Below are positions 23,535 through 34,800 of a DNA stretch of 64,000 nucleotides, piece after piece. Each line of letters begins with the position of its first letter. The stretch's first letter is position 1. A program made the translations under genes and the position numbers. The stretch is from Scenedesmus sp. ARA3 (lineage: Eukaryota > Chlorophyta > Chlorophyceae > Sphaeropleales > Scenedesmaceae): NCBI GenBank assembly GCA_004335835.1, contig RWJK01001437.1:122717-186716 (forward strand). The letters are read 5' to 3'. The notes beneath the pieces were generated by a model, which was not told where the DNA came from, ran no database searches, and saw nothing but the letters and a program-made list of their open reading frames with translations.

Positions 23535-25085
23535 GGGCCTCACGGGGCGTACTTTACTATGCTGCTGAACATCCGCGACTGATATGAAAAGCAGAGTGTG
23601 CTGAAGGTGGCTGTTGGCAAGCAGAGCTCGAAGGAGGTTTTGGGGGTCTTCGAAGGAACGAGCAACCCGCTTGCCGCTCGGCTTCAAAGCCTGTGATCAA
23701 CACGCAATGTGCTTGGCGATGCAGGATCGAGACATTGGCTCCAGTGCTTATTGCAGATGCACCTGCTCCGTGGGCTTGTCAGAAGGCGCTGAGAACAGCG
23801 TCGAGGGTCAACGTTGACGCTTGGATGCTCCTGAACAAGTGCGGGCAGCAGATGCGTCTGTGACTGAGTCAGTGACTGTGCCAAGTTTGCATCAGCAAAT
23901 GATCTCTGGTACGCGGTCCAGTAAGCACTTTGGCCTGGTGCCTCACTGGGTGACAAGGCAGGCAGCCTGGAAGGCAGGCTGCACCTTGGGTAGGTGACAC
24001 CCCTACAAACCCTTACTTGCCGCAGACTGTGATGCACGCTGCAAGTGGAGGGTAAGCACCATTGCTGCAGCGTCATGCCATTGCCCTGCTGTACACTGGC
24101 TGCACAACTCAGTTGCGGATGACGCTATAGCAAGTTGCGGATGTCACATCCATGGTGCGGCAATGCCATTGCATGTACGGTACATTGTCCACATGGCGAC
24201 GTTGTGACGTCACACCATATGACCCAACAGTGGCGGCCACGTCCGACGTGGCCGCCACTGTTGAGTCATGCAACACAACAACAACACACTTTCGGGACTG
24301 AACCCGACCCCAGGCACTAGCCCAGCGAGCCGCTATTCCGCTCATGGGGGATAGTTGTAATTGTACCCAGTATTTCCTTCGTTGTTTGGGCGATCGAAAC
24401 CACCCGCGCAAGTCCGTCAATTCCAGTTGCTTTTTATCCCCAGCCACGGGCCATAGTCGCAAGCTTTTTAGGCCCAGCCACGGGCGGTTGGACCAGGATG
24501 TTCATGCATGAACACTGCATGTCCACGTCATACAAAATCTGCACATGTCACGTCAAAGCACCACAAGTGCCACAAGTGCGGCACGCCAAGACAGCCTGAG
24601 GCAGATGGCTTTTATTTCCTGTGAACATCATGCGAAAGCACACAGATCTGTGTGCTCTAGATCTGGATGCATAACAGGGCCTGGGCGGCAACCAGCAAAG
24701 CAATCGACATCAGCTCGCCAATGGATGCAGAAGTTGCTTGAGCCTGATGAGGCCTAGGCACTGCTCAGAGAAGCCTGCCAGGCCAGTGAGAACTGCATGA
24801 AGCAAGTGCAAGCAGACAGCAGTACGAGCTACATGGTAATCAATCCAGATGGTTGCAAAACTGCGTGATACAAGGCAAAGAAGAAGGGCGCCTGCAGCAC
24901 TGGCTCATGAATGTACCCTTTAGCTGTCCTGCATACATCTGTGTGAAATATCGATGCCGGCAAACACATGGATCAAAACAGTAACCAAATGCTGAACACG
25001 CAGCGCCGGCTTGCAAGTCAATCGACTTGACAGCCGCAAAGACCAATCCTCTACACCACTCCCCGCAGCTGCGTAAATCACGCCC
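23535..25085. other. Intergenic region between kinase start and BASS4-like stop
   Basis: No supported gene. It contains a 51-bp hairpin (24219-24269) and a 12-bp direct repeat CCCAGCCACGGG near 24439 and 24474. It presumably holds the kinase promoter and the 3' UTR of the transporter gene. Confidence 0.5.
24219..24269. repeat. 51-bp near-perfect inverted repeat (hairpin)
   Basis: Two 25-base arms around a single central base (24244) pair with one mismatch (24224 against 24264). The inner arm is CAACAGTGGCGGCCACGTC and its complement. No coding frame crosses it usefully. Confidence 0.9.
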
Positions 25086-28048
25086 TTAGACGCTTGTCCC
25101 TCTGCCTGATTTGCTGTCAGCGTCACTGCTGCTTGACACCTCTGCTGTCATGTCCGCAGGCGGCAGGTGGTCCTCCTGCCATTGGGTTACTTGGGCTGCA
25201 TAGTAGTTGGCCAAAGGCTGATCAATGAACCTGCCAAAGCAACAGCACACACGGTTTTGTTTCAACAGAAGCTCAGTGTCAGGCATTGCAGCGTCAGCAT
25301 GATGAGGTGCACTAAAGAGTGAAACAATGGAGTCGAAAAACACTTGTCGGGGCAGCAACAAGCAATTTTGTGGAAGCTCATGCATAGCCTACTGGCAGCC
25401 AGCATTACATATACTGTGTGCAGCAGCCGGTACTGAGGGCGCAGCGACACCACCTGTACTCACAGGGCTGCAGTGCTGTCTTTACCAGAGACGTGCTAAG
25501 CTGCCCTTCTTGGTCAGGTGGGTGATGCCAAGGCTCCCTGTGCTGCAGCCGATGTGCTGCAACCAGAGACATCACACTTCCAATCCACCACTTTGGTCAC
25601 ACAGAAACAGCACTGGTTGGTAGTTGCTGCTGCTGCTGCCAGGTTGTGTCCAGCGCTAACCACGCTGCCCTGCCACTCACACTGACAGCAGCCCGCCAGC
25701 AATGGATGGCACTGCCAGCAGGCCCTGCAGCACTGGGTCAGGCGTCATGTACGTGATCACTGCGTAGCACGCGGACAACATACAGTGGTTAGTGTTAGTG
25801 CACTAAACACGCATGCCTGTGCATGTGCGAGCATTACCACCGTCATAGCCTGGTAATGCAACCACATGTGGCTCCGCTGCCGCAGGCGATCGTTGCGGTG
25901 TGGCATCCTCACCTGTGAAGGCCACGGGTGGTGCCTTCATGCTGGCCAGCAGCACCGTGCTGACTGCCTCCGGCGGCTGCAGGCGCAGCAGCCACACACA
26001 GCCTGCATTGAAGGCCAGGTAGGCGGCGTGCTGCAGCCCGGAGATGGCCTGCACGGTGCCAGCAGCAGGTAGCAGGGCGCCACATCATTATGCAGCCTGG
26101 CGGGCAGTGAGGCCTTTGCAGCCAGAAGGAAATGCACACTTGATCACGGCATGGCAGGGCTATGTGAGGGCTCACATGTGGGTTGCTAGCCGCCAAGTGA
26201 CAATTGCTAAAGTGGGCGAGGCGGACACAAGCCGCAGAGGCCTGCCGCTATCACACGAACCCCATGCATGTGTCCAGCCAACCCAGCCACCCACCAGCAC
26301 AAGCAGCATCGCCCCGAACTCTGTGCGCACAACGGGGTCACGCGCGCTGCTCAGCGACAGCCACGAGATCAGCGACAGGCAGCTGCTGCTGAGCACAGCC
26401 AGCAGCGTGCCACTGCGCCCCACCCAGCTGCGCACCGCAGCGCTGCGCTCTCGCAGCAGTTTGCCCAGCAATGTCGGCGCCAGATTCGACAACAGCAGCT
26501 TGACAAACATGTCTGCCACGTTGATATGGATGGAGCTCTGCAGCTGCCCTGCGGCTGCGCTGCCATTAGTGCTGCTGCTGCTGCTGCTGTGTATGGGGCT
26601 GCCGGGCGTGTTGAGCATGCCGCTGAGCCACAGTGGCACGAGGGCAATGCCCAGGATGTTGCTGGCCACTGTGAGGAAGATGGCCAGGCCCACATTGCCC
26701 TGCAGCGGCAGCAACGCAGGCAGCAGCACAGAGCAACATGAGGGTTCTTCGCAACAGCAGTGCCGCAAACGTCAACGCCCGCAGTAAGTCATGCGCTCAC
26801 GTGCTAGGCTGACGCAGAATGAGCCTCCCTGCTGGCCTGAGCATACAGTTGGGTGCTTCCCTTCTTGCCCAGCCAAGTGCACGCACTTGCCCGCTCAGCC
26901 ACCACCCATCCAGCCGCCCCCCAATGCGCCCCACCTTGCCCATGGCTGCCAGCGCGATGCCCACCCCCAGCGAGGTGGGCACCACCGCCACCACCACCAG
27001 CCCCACCACCAGCTCCACGGGCTGCAGCGGCAGCAGCCGCAGGCCAAAGCCCAGCAGCGGCGTGATGCCCAGGATGGACACCAGCCCAAACAGCGTGCCT
27101 GGACCAGCAGGCAGGTCAGCGTGCATACACGGAATATCTTAGACGCGTGACGCCCAGGACGGTCCCCAGCCCAAACACAGTGCTGCACCCGTCAGCCCAA
27201 ACACGGCTGCTGCTGCTGCTGCTGCTGTGCTGGTGCTGCTGCTGCCACTGTCAGTCACAGTGCTGCTGCCACTCACCCGCAGCGGCTCGACGAGTGAACG
27301 CTGTCCTGAGCTCGTCTGTCTTGAGTGTCAGCCCTGAGATGAAGAAGACCAGCGCAACAGCCACGAACGGCAGCACATGCACGCCTGCCACTGCGGGCGC
27401 ATACAGCACGCGGCCTGGCAGCGGCCAGGCCAGCGCCACCACTGACGAGGCGCAGAACCCCACCAGCAGGTGGTTGCGCAGGTAGAATGACCTGCGTTGA
27501 AGCGGCACGTAGAGTTGAGCCTGTCTTCAATACAGGCATGCATGCAGCTATCAGTCTGTAAGCCAATCTGTCACGTCTTGTCACGACATCCACCTGCGGC
27601 AATATGTTAGCAGGATCGCACACCGTGTGGCTGGTTGTTGATATCAGGCACCACATGCATTTTGAGTGATAGCAGTCTACCGTTGGGATGTGGTGCGAAT
27701 CCAAGGTGATGGCCAATGTTACCACTGACAATGGTACATCACCTGGTGAATGAAAGAGCTCTGCAATATGTAGGCTTTGAAGCCAGCTGCAGATGCCAGC
27801 GGTTGCATCTGTATCACTTACACCCAGCCAATTTTCACGACAGCTGAGAGTGGCGTAGGGTCTGATAGCCATTGGACGCAGCAGATGCAAGCACGAGGGC
27901 AGCTTCGAGTGATGATCTCTCCTTGCCGCCATCTATGCACTGCTGCCAGCTGGCCACCCAAAGCAGGGCCGTTGTTGAAAGAAGACACCTTAAATATACC
28001 AGAGCAGTGTAACACACCTGAAGGCGTGCCATAGTGTTGGTGCTGCAT
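25086..28048 (-). CDS. BASS4-like sodium/metabolite cotransporter, plastid-type (SBF family)
   Basis: Supported exons 27277-27491, 26935-27098, 26295-26699, 25913-26048, 25681-25759 and 25086-25230 join in phase. A candidate first exon 27822-28048 (ATG at 28048, GTAAGT donor) also fits the phase exactly, giving 456 residues; its sequence is not obviously a transit peptide, so it is tentative. Membrane segments follow the bile-acid:sodium symporter fold. Diagnostic stretches are VALVFFISGLTLKTDELRTA, TLFGLVSILGITPLLGF, VVPTSLGVGIALAAMGK joined to GNVGLAIFLTVASNILG, and a C-terminal LAVPSIAGGLLS then FIDQPLANYY. These match plant BASS4 (chloroplast envelope, substrate unproven) better than BASS1/2. 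A Ser-rich loop interrupts the protein after IALVPLWLSGML, and the C-terminal tail is hydrophilic. An intron holds a decayed copy of the 5' edge of exon 26935-27098. Confidence 0.85.
27143..27183 (-). repeat. Intronic degenerate copy of BASS4-like exon edge
   Basis: On the minus strand this 41-base stretch matches the first 41 bases of exon 26935-27098 at about 33 positions. In the matching frame it reads TVFGLGTVLGVT against TLFGLVSILGIT. A second shorter copy (TGTTTGGGCTG) sits at about 27188-27206. In the copy's frame a stop follows within about 30 bases. Confidence 0.75.
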
Positions 28049-29455
28049 CTCTTTCTATCGATGCTGCAACAGCTGCTGGTTGGCAGAAGGTGTCCTTGTC
28101 CAGCTCCATGTCGAGGTGCTCAGCTTCAATAGAGCAACCGACATGATCTCAAAGCTTTCATCAGTCCGAACAGCGAAATTGTCAGCAATCCGCTGCCGGC
28201 CGGCCATTTGAATCCACATTCCGGCCAACAATCCACAAGCGGGCAGGATCACGTGATGATGCCCGCGTAATATGCTTGATTTTCAGCTTTCGTTGTTCTG
28301 CTGCCAGCATCAAGCAAGCCTCGGCATTGCTTTTGATAACTAGGGCTTACAGATGTGACACAGTCAGTTCGCCAAGCCCATGCAGGCATCGCCCCAGCAC
28401 ATCACCGGGAAGCTGTCAATAGGCAGCAGTATCACGGCAGTCCAGTCACAAACACACAACCGTCTGTGCCATAAGCACAGTCTAAAAACCCCAACACCAT
28501 GAAACTGCTGCCCACTAGCAAGCTTCCAAACCCAGGACTGAACTGCACTCAGCTGTTCTTGGCATCCGCAGGCAGCAACACCTTCATCCCATTCAGTTGG
28601 GAAGCCTGCCAAACATCACATCAAAGAGCAGCTGCGATCAAAGCAGGCTATCGGCAAGCACACCTGCAGGGAAGGCCATTGCAGTGAGTACACCACTGAA
28701 ATTCCCTGGGTGTTGTGCACCACCCAGCATGGCACTCAATGCTTGCTCTTGTCCAACAATAGCACCCCATGTACTGTCGTTCAGTGCAATAGCAGCAGGA
28801 CGTGTTCTTTGTCTTCTCTGCCTGCATGCTACCACACTGCCAATTCCTGACCCTGGACGGTCCGAGTGGGCCGTTCCTTGCAAGGTGCAAGGTGCTAGCC
28901 ACACCAGTCATGCGCCAGAAACTCGAGAAATGCTGGTCAGCAGACAAGGGCACGCCAAATGCAACTCATGCCGATCACATCGCACAAAATGAGCCAGCTG
29001 ACGAGCTCCCCTCGACAGATGACCAGCAGCAGCAAATTTGCTTTGAAGCAAAGCAACCAATCATAACACAGCTGCAGCTTGACAGCATAGGTGTGGAATA
29101 TATGTGCCACTGTACAGGCAGGACTCCACCCTCTTTTGCTTGCAGGTGCGCCATTCAACGGAGTCACACACCTTGACACGCCTGCACCATGTGCTGTCAT
29201 TACTGCACACAAGGCTTGACACCTGCACCTGCCTGGCACTCCACGCCTCAGCTACACCGCAGTGTCGCAGGTGCCTGGTCTGGCTGATGTACACCATACA
29301 CTTGACCACCGACCACCACCAGGTGCCTGTAGGGAGTAGCTAACCCTGCTGCTGCACGCACAAACCCTGCCGCCACCACCATGAGTACGCCACCGCAGCA
29401 CCATTAGGTAACAGCAAGCAGCACCATTAAGCCGCAGCAAGCGCAGCCACGGGTA
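28049..29455. other. Intergenic region between BASS4-like start and Mpv17 stop
   Basis: Nothing with motif or splice support. It may hide a true 5' exon of the BASS4-like gene if the candidate exon 27822-28048 is wrong, and it contains the Mpv17 3' UTR. Confidence 0.45.
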
Positions 29456-30696
29456 CTAGCGCTTGCCTGGGCCCTCCAGCCTTAGAGGCGCCACCTCCAG
29501 CTGCCGCTGCTGCTTCTTGCTGCCCTTCTTCCCCTGCTGCTGCTGCTGCTCCTCGGCCACCACTGCCCCATCCGCCCCGATCCAGCCCTTGACCTTGGCC
29601 AGCCAGTCGTCCTGGTTGCGGCTCCAGCTCATGAAGCACGCATCAAAGATGGTCATGGTGTTGACCACCAGCAGCTGGTGCTTCAGCGGCACAAAGGTGA
29701 AGTTGATGCCCTGGATGACCGGCCACAGCGTGACCTCGGCCGCCAGTGTGGGCAGGAAGTCCACCGCCATCTTGCGCTTGAACTCGGCCATGCCGCTGAA
29801 GTCGATCAGCGCGCAGCCCCACGCGAAGAAGGCGGCCACGTAGAAGGGCCCCATGGCCGCGGTGTCCAGCAGCACCTGCAGTAATTTAAACATGTCGGGT
29901 AAATGCCGCAAGGTCAATTAGGCGACACACAGTAACCAAAAAAGTCTGATGCCTGCGCTAAGAACACCAGGAAGGTGGTGGCGGCAGTGGAGCAAGTGTG
30001 ACCGCCAGGGGCTGTGGTGGGGGTTGTGCAACGCCTCGAGCCAATGCTACTGCAGCAGATGCATTGCTGCTGCTGCCTGCCTGACCCTGCCTGGCCCGTC
30101 ATCACTCTGCTGCCCTACACTTGACCTTGCGCTACCGCAAACATGGATGCTGCAGCTGCTTGCAGGTATCCACACCACGCAGGTTGCTCCAAGTGCAAGC
30201 CACTGCTGTGCTACAGGCAGATGCCAGCACTGCACACAGCTCGACAGCTCAGCAGTGCTGCCGCACCCACCTTGGCAGCAATGAACTTTGCGCCGCCCCC
30301 TGGGAAGGCCCTGGCACACCACTTGTCCAGGTTGATGTACCAGAAGTGCCCCACAGGCCCAACAAACGTGGAGCCAAACAGCCCAGTCATGACTGCACGC
30401 CGCCAGTCAATATCCAGCGGCGGCAGTGCATCATCGCTGCTGCCGACCTCTGCTGAGCTGGGGTGTGCTCCTTTTACCGCCTTCCTGCTGCTAGCTGCTG
30501 CAGCTGCTGCTGCTCGCTTCTCGTCGAACTCCTGCTGCTTCTCCCAGTGCTCCAAGCGCTGTGCGATGACGTCGCCGCTGCACCACAGCACTGCGCTGGT
30601 GGTCATCTGCGTGAGCACTGGCCGCCGCTCCAGCTGCCGCTCATAGGCGCCCCAGAGCTGCTTTAGCGGGTTGAAAATGAGTGATGCGTTATGCAT
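29456..30696 (-). CDS. Mpv17/PMP22 family membrane protein
   Basis: Two exons, 30271-30696 and 29456-29875, join in phase 0 to 281 residues, starting at the ATG at 30696. The opening LWGAYERQLERRPVLTQM plus TTSAVLWCSGDVIAQ is the typical Mpv17 start (Y...L...P..T....G....GD...Q). It is followed by DWRRAVMTGLFGSTFVGP with GHFWY, then DFLPTLAAEVTLWPVIQ, INFTFVPLKHQLLVVN and a final SW. Members are four-helix channels or pores of inner mitochondrial, peroxisomal or plastid membranes; the compartment cannot be decided here. A hydrophilic Ala/Ser/Lys insert of about 35 residues lies between helices 1 and 2 (after EHWEKQQEFDEKR). The C-terminus carries an extra Gln/Lys-rich tail of about 45 residues, longer than the usual ~180-200-residue family size. 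Confidence 0.9.
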
Positions 30697-31828
30697 GGCT
30701 GCTGCTGCTGCTACCGTTGCCTGATGGGTGCCGTCAGGTTGCTGCTACAGCTGTGCTGCTGTGTTGGGACTGAGCAGCCCTGCTGAAGCCCTACTTGCTC
30801 TGCATGGTTACAACAAGACAAAGATGGAAGTTAACATTTTTAAGCAGGAGACTTAGCGTCAATGTGCGATGCCTGCCGCCTTCAGCACTGTCGAAAGTTC
30901 ACTGGCTTGCTTCCAATACTGCATGAAAGCACGGCTGCTGACGTACCGAAACGTACAACGTACACTGCGTCGACGTGTTTTACGCATTGCATTTCATATT
31001 CAAGCACGTGCTCGGGTAGCCACGGACTCACAGAGCAGGTGTTGATATCTCTTGGTCGACGTGCTCCGCTCCAGGTAGTGTATGAATACTCAAAGAGAAA
31101 TATAAGTATTATGAAATGCTTTCAGACAAGTAAAGCAACTGGCAGCCAAGTTTCACTGGCCCGTTTGAGCAGCACTGCAAAGCACCAAAGCTACTGAGGA
31201 TGCTGCAAGCAAGGCAAACGGTGTACTGCGTCAGGTATCGACTAGCAATAAAAATTGGCACGTGCAGTGGTACCAGCTCAGCACTGTTGTAGTGTCTGGC
31301 AATGTTACAATGTCAGTGACATGTCACTGACTGCAGCTCTTGCGGTGGTCTCCACGATCCATGGCTTATGGGGCGCCAATTGTGATTGTGCGGCAATGCA
31401 CCACATCCCATCACACCTGTGCTTGCACTCAAGATGCGCACATGCACATGGCAGGCAGTTCACATGCGTGGCAACAGAGCCAGAGCAAGAAATTGTCAAA
31501 GTTGGCGTCCACAAACTCTTGACTTGGAGGTGCGGCGCGCCATTCACAAGCAGCACAGCGCGGCTACACCAGAGCAGCTGCTGCCAGTGCCACTGCACCG
31601 CGGCCCCACGCATCTAATGCCCGATGCGAACCAAACACCGTGTGACTGCACCATGTCATCATGCCGGATGATGTGATGCGCAGGGCCGCGGCGGCCCTGG
31701 CCCCTACCAGCATGATGTGGTGAGTTTGCCGCCCAACAATGCTCGTCACATCACCAGTCAGCTGCCCCAGCCTGCGCCAGCCTTTCAAGTGCCGTACACC
31801 CCTGCTGCTGCTGCTGCTGTTGGTGGTG
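30697..31828. other. Intergenic region between Mpv17 start and ZRANB3-like stop
   Basis: No supported gene. A TTACA (TGTAA on the minus strand) at 31305-31309 lies about 520 bases past the ZRANB3-like stop and is a candidate poly(A) signal. Confidence 0.45.
31305..31309 (-). terminator. Candidate poly(A) signal (TGTAA on minus strand)
   Basis: Positioned downstream of the ZRANB3-like stop codon at a distance plausible for chlorophyte 3' UTRs. No other support. Confidence 0.25.
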
Positions 31829-34800
31829 TCAGGAGTCCAGGTGGCTGCGCACACGCTTGGCGCCCCGTGCACGCCTGACCGTCTGCTGCTGCTGCTGCTG
31901 CTGTGCTTGCTCTGGCAGCTGTGGCGCGGCGTTCACGCCTGATGCTGCTCTTCTGCCAGCAGGCTTGCTCCTGGCCTCCCTGGCTGCTGCCTCTGTTGCT
32001 GCAGCTGCCCGCACACCCCTCACACGCTGCTGCCCCTGCTGATCCCCAGGATGCTGCGGAGCCACTTCGTCACCTGAGCCGTCTGCAGTAGCAGCCAGCT
32101 GCTGCTGTACTGCAGCGGCAGCAGCAAGTGCAGCACGCCTGGCGTTGCCGTTGCCACCCCCGCGCTCCGTCGCAGCTGTCGCTGCAGCTGCCTCCGTCGC
32201 GCCCCCTGCTGCATTGTCGGCAGCCAGCTGCATTATTTCAGCAGCAGAAAGCCCAACACTGTATTCGTCATCACTGTAACTACACAAGTCCTTGCTACCT
32301 AACTCTGCACCTTCTACTCTGCTGCCTGTGTTGATCACACTATCGCCCCCCTGCCCTGGCTGCTTCTTGCGCGGTCTGCCCCTCTTCTTGCCGACTGGTC
32401 TAACTACCTGCTGCTCCTGCTCTTGCTGCTGCTGCTCTCCCTGGCTGCTCTGGCTGCCAAACCTAAACTGGTCCAACACTGCCGAAATACCACCTTTACT
32501 GCCTGCTGCTGCCGGTGCTGCTGCCGCAGCTGCAGCAGCAGCCCTGGCAGCTCGAGCAGCAGCGGCTGGTGTACCCCCAGCTGCTGCTGTCTTGCCGCCC
32601 TGACTGCCGCCACCTGGCGTCCCTGCACACTGCAGCGACTGCTGGCTGCCCGAAGCATGCAGCGCGTTCATCAGCGGCTGCAAGGCGTCAGCAGGAGCAG
32701 CAGCAGCAGCGCGGGGCAATGTGCTTGGGCTGCTGGTCAGGCTGATCACTTCCACACCGCCTTTGCTTCCAGCAGGGCGCGGTGAGGCAGCAGCAGCAGC
32801 AGCAGCAGCAGCAGAGCCTGAGGCTGCTGCTGCCCCGGCTGTGCTGCCTGCTGCGCCTCCAAGCGCCCAAGCCACCAACCCCTCAGGCTTGCCTGCAGCA
32901 GCAGCAGCAGCAGCTGCCGCAGCAGCCGCGTCAGCTTCCTTGCGGGCCCTCTTACCGCCCCCTGCTGCTGCCGCCGCCGCTGCTGCTGGTGGTGCACCGG
33001 CTGTCTTCTTAGCTGTCTTGCCGCAGGGTTCAGGTGTGGTCAGGTCGTCCACGTAAAGCCTGGCACCCTCCGCCTTGCCGCGCCGCTTGCGCTTGAGCTG
33101 CGCCTGGCGCACAGCGCCGTCCGCGCCAGCAGCAGCAGCAGCAGCGCCGCCCGGCCCAAAGAACGAGCGTATGTCGTGCGTGTTGAGGCGCCGCCGCTGC
33201 CGCTCCGCTGCGCGTGCTGCGGCCTGGCGCTTGGTGACTGCCGCATGGCAGGGCACGCACAGTGTGCGCAGGTTGTCCATGTCGCAGCCGCCGCCTCCTT
33301 CATACACTGCCAGGATGTGGTCGGCGTGCCAGGCATGGCCCTCTGTTGCCTGCAGGGGCGGTTGAGTGGGATGGAGGAGCCGCAGGTGCAAAGGGTGGGG
33401 GCGGCATGCATTTGATGGAGGCATGCAGAGCAAGATTGGCAGCGCTGATGCAACGCAAGTCCTAGCTGCTGATGCAGCACATGGCAGTGCACTAGCAGCA
33501 ACATCCAAAACCCGTCACCTGCCAGCCAGGCCTCACAGCCACACCTGGTCCAGCAGCTTGTCCTTGCTGCTGATGGTAAAGAGGTAGCAGTGGAAACAAT
33601 AACCAGCCTAGCAATGACACTAGCAGCAGCACCCCAGCACCACCACACGTGTCAGCCGCACCTGGTCTAGCAGCTTGTCCAGGTAGGCGGTGCAGCCGCG
33701 TGCCAGGAAGGCGGGCGCGCGGTGCGCCACCACTGCGCGGCGCTGCGCCTGCCAGCCCGGGGTGTCCTTGGAGATCTGCTGCAGCTGCTGCACCAGCGCA
33801 TGGCAGTCCAGCCGGCAGGCCTGGCACACGCCCCGCTCCAGCTTGAACAGCGCACGCCTGATGCCACCTGGCAGCATCAGCAGCACAGTAGCAGAGGATC
33901 CAGTAAGCATTCGCGTCAGGAGCGCCGCCAGGAGCAGCAATGCTCAACAGGAAGTGATGCTGGCAAATTGATGAATCCAGCCTTCCACTCAAGCAAGCAG
34001 CTGCCCCTCCTGGCAGCCACCACTCACGATGGTCATACCATCCCTCAGCACAACCCCACACCGTCCGCACACCACACTGCCTTTCAGCACGGCCACATGC
34101 CACATGCCGCCGCTCACTGGAGCTGTTCTTGATGAAGAACAGCCGCTCGCAGTCCAGGCTGCAGAACAGGTCCAGGCTGCCCTGCAGCACCGCGTCCTGC
34201 GGCAGGCTGCAGCCCTCCACCAGCCTGAAACAGTTGACGCAGTGCCGGGCGCAGGGGCCGGTGAAGGCCTGGCGGTACACCACCAGCGGCTGGCGGCCCT
34301 GCGGGTAGTGCACCGTGACCTGCGCACACCAGCAACATCGCACCGCACAGCACAACATAACTTACATCATTGAACGCAATGCAGGTCCGGAATGTGCACG
34401 CCATGGCATGCATTGCAGGCATGTTTCGTGCGCCAGCCCAGGCTGTACAAAAGACTGCACAAAAGGTACGACACCAGGCCCACCTGCACCAGCTTAGCGC
34501 CGGGAGGCAGGCAGGGGTCCCCCTCCTGGATGTCGCGCATGTAGCGCACCACGCCCACACCAAACGCGCCGCTGCTGGCAGCAGCAGCAGACACAGCCTC
34601 GACAGCAGCAGACATGTCGGGAGGGATCACCTGCAGGTGGCCAGCCAACCAGCAGCAGCAGCAGCAGCATAGCATGTTACCCAAAAGCAGATGCTTGACC
34701 ACAGGTAGGCAGCTAGCCAGGCATCAATGGCAGCAGGCCACTTCAGGCACGTTGCTGTGCCGCGCTTTGTCCAAGGTACATGCAAGGTATGCATCACGCA

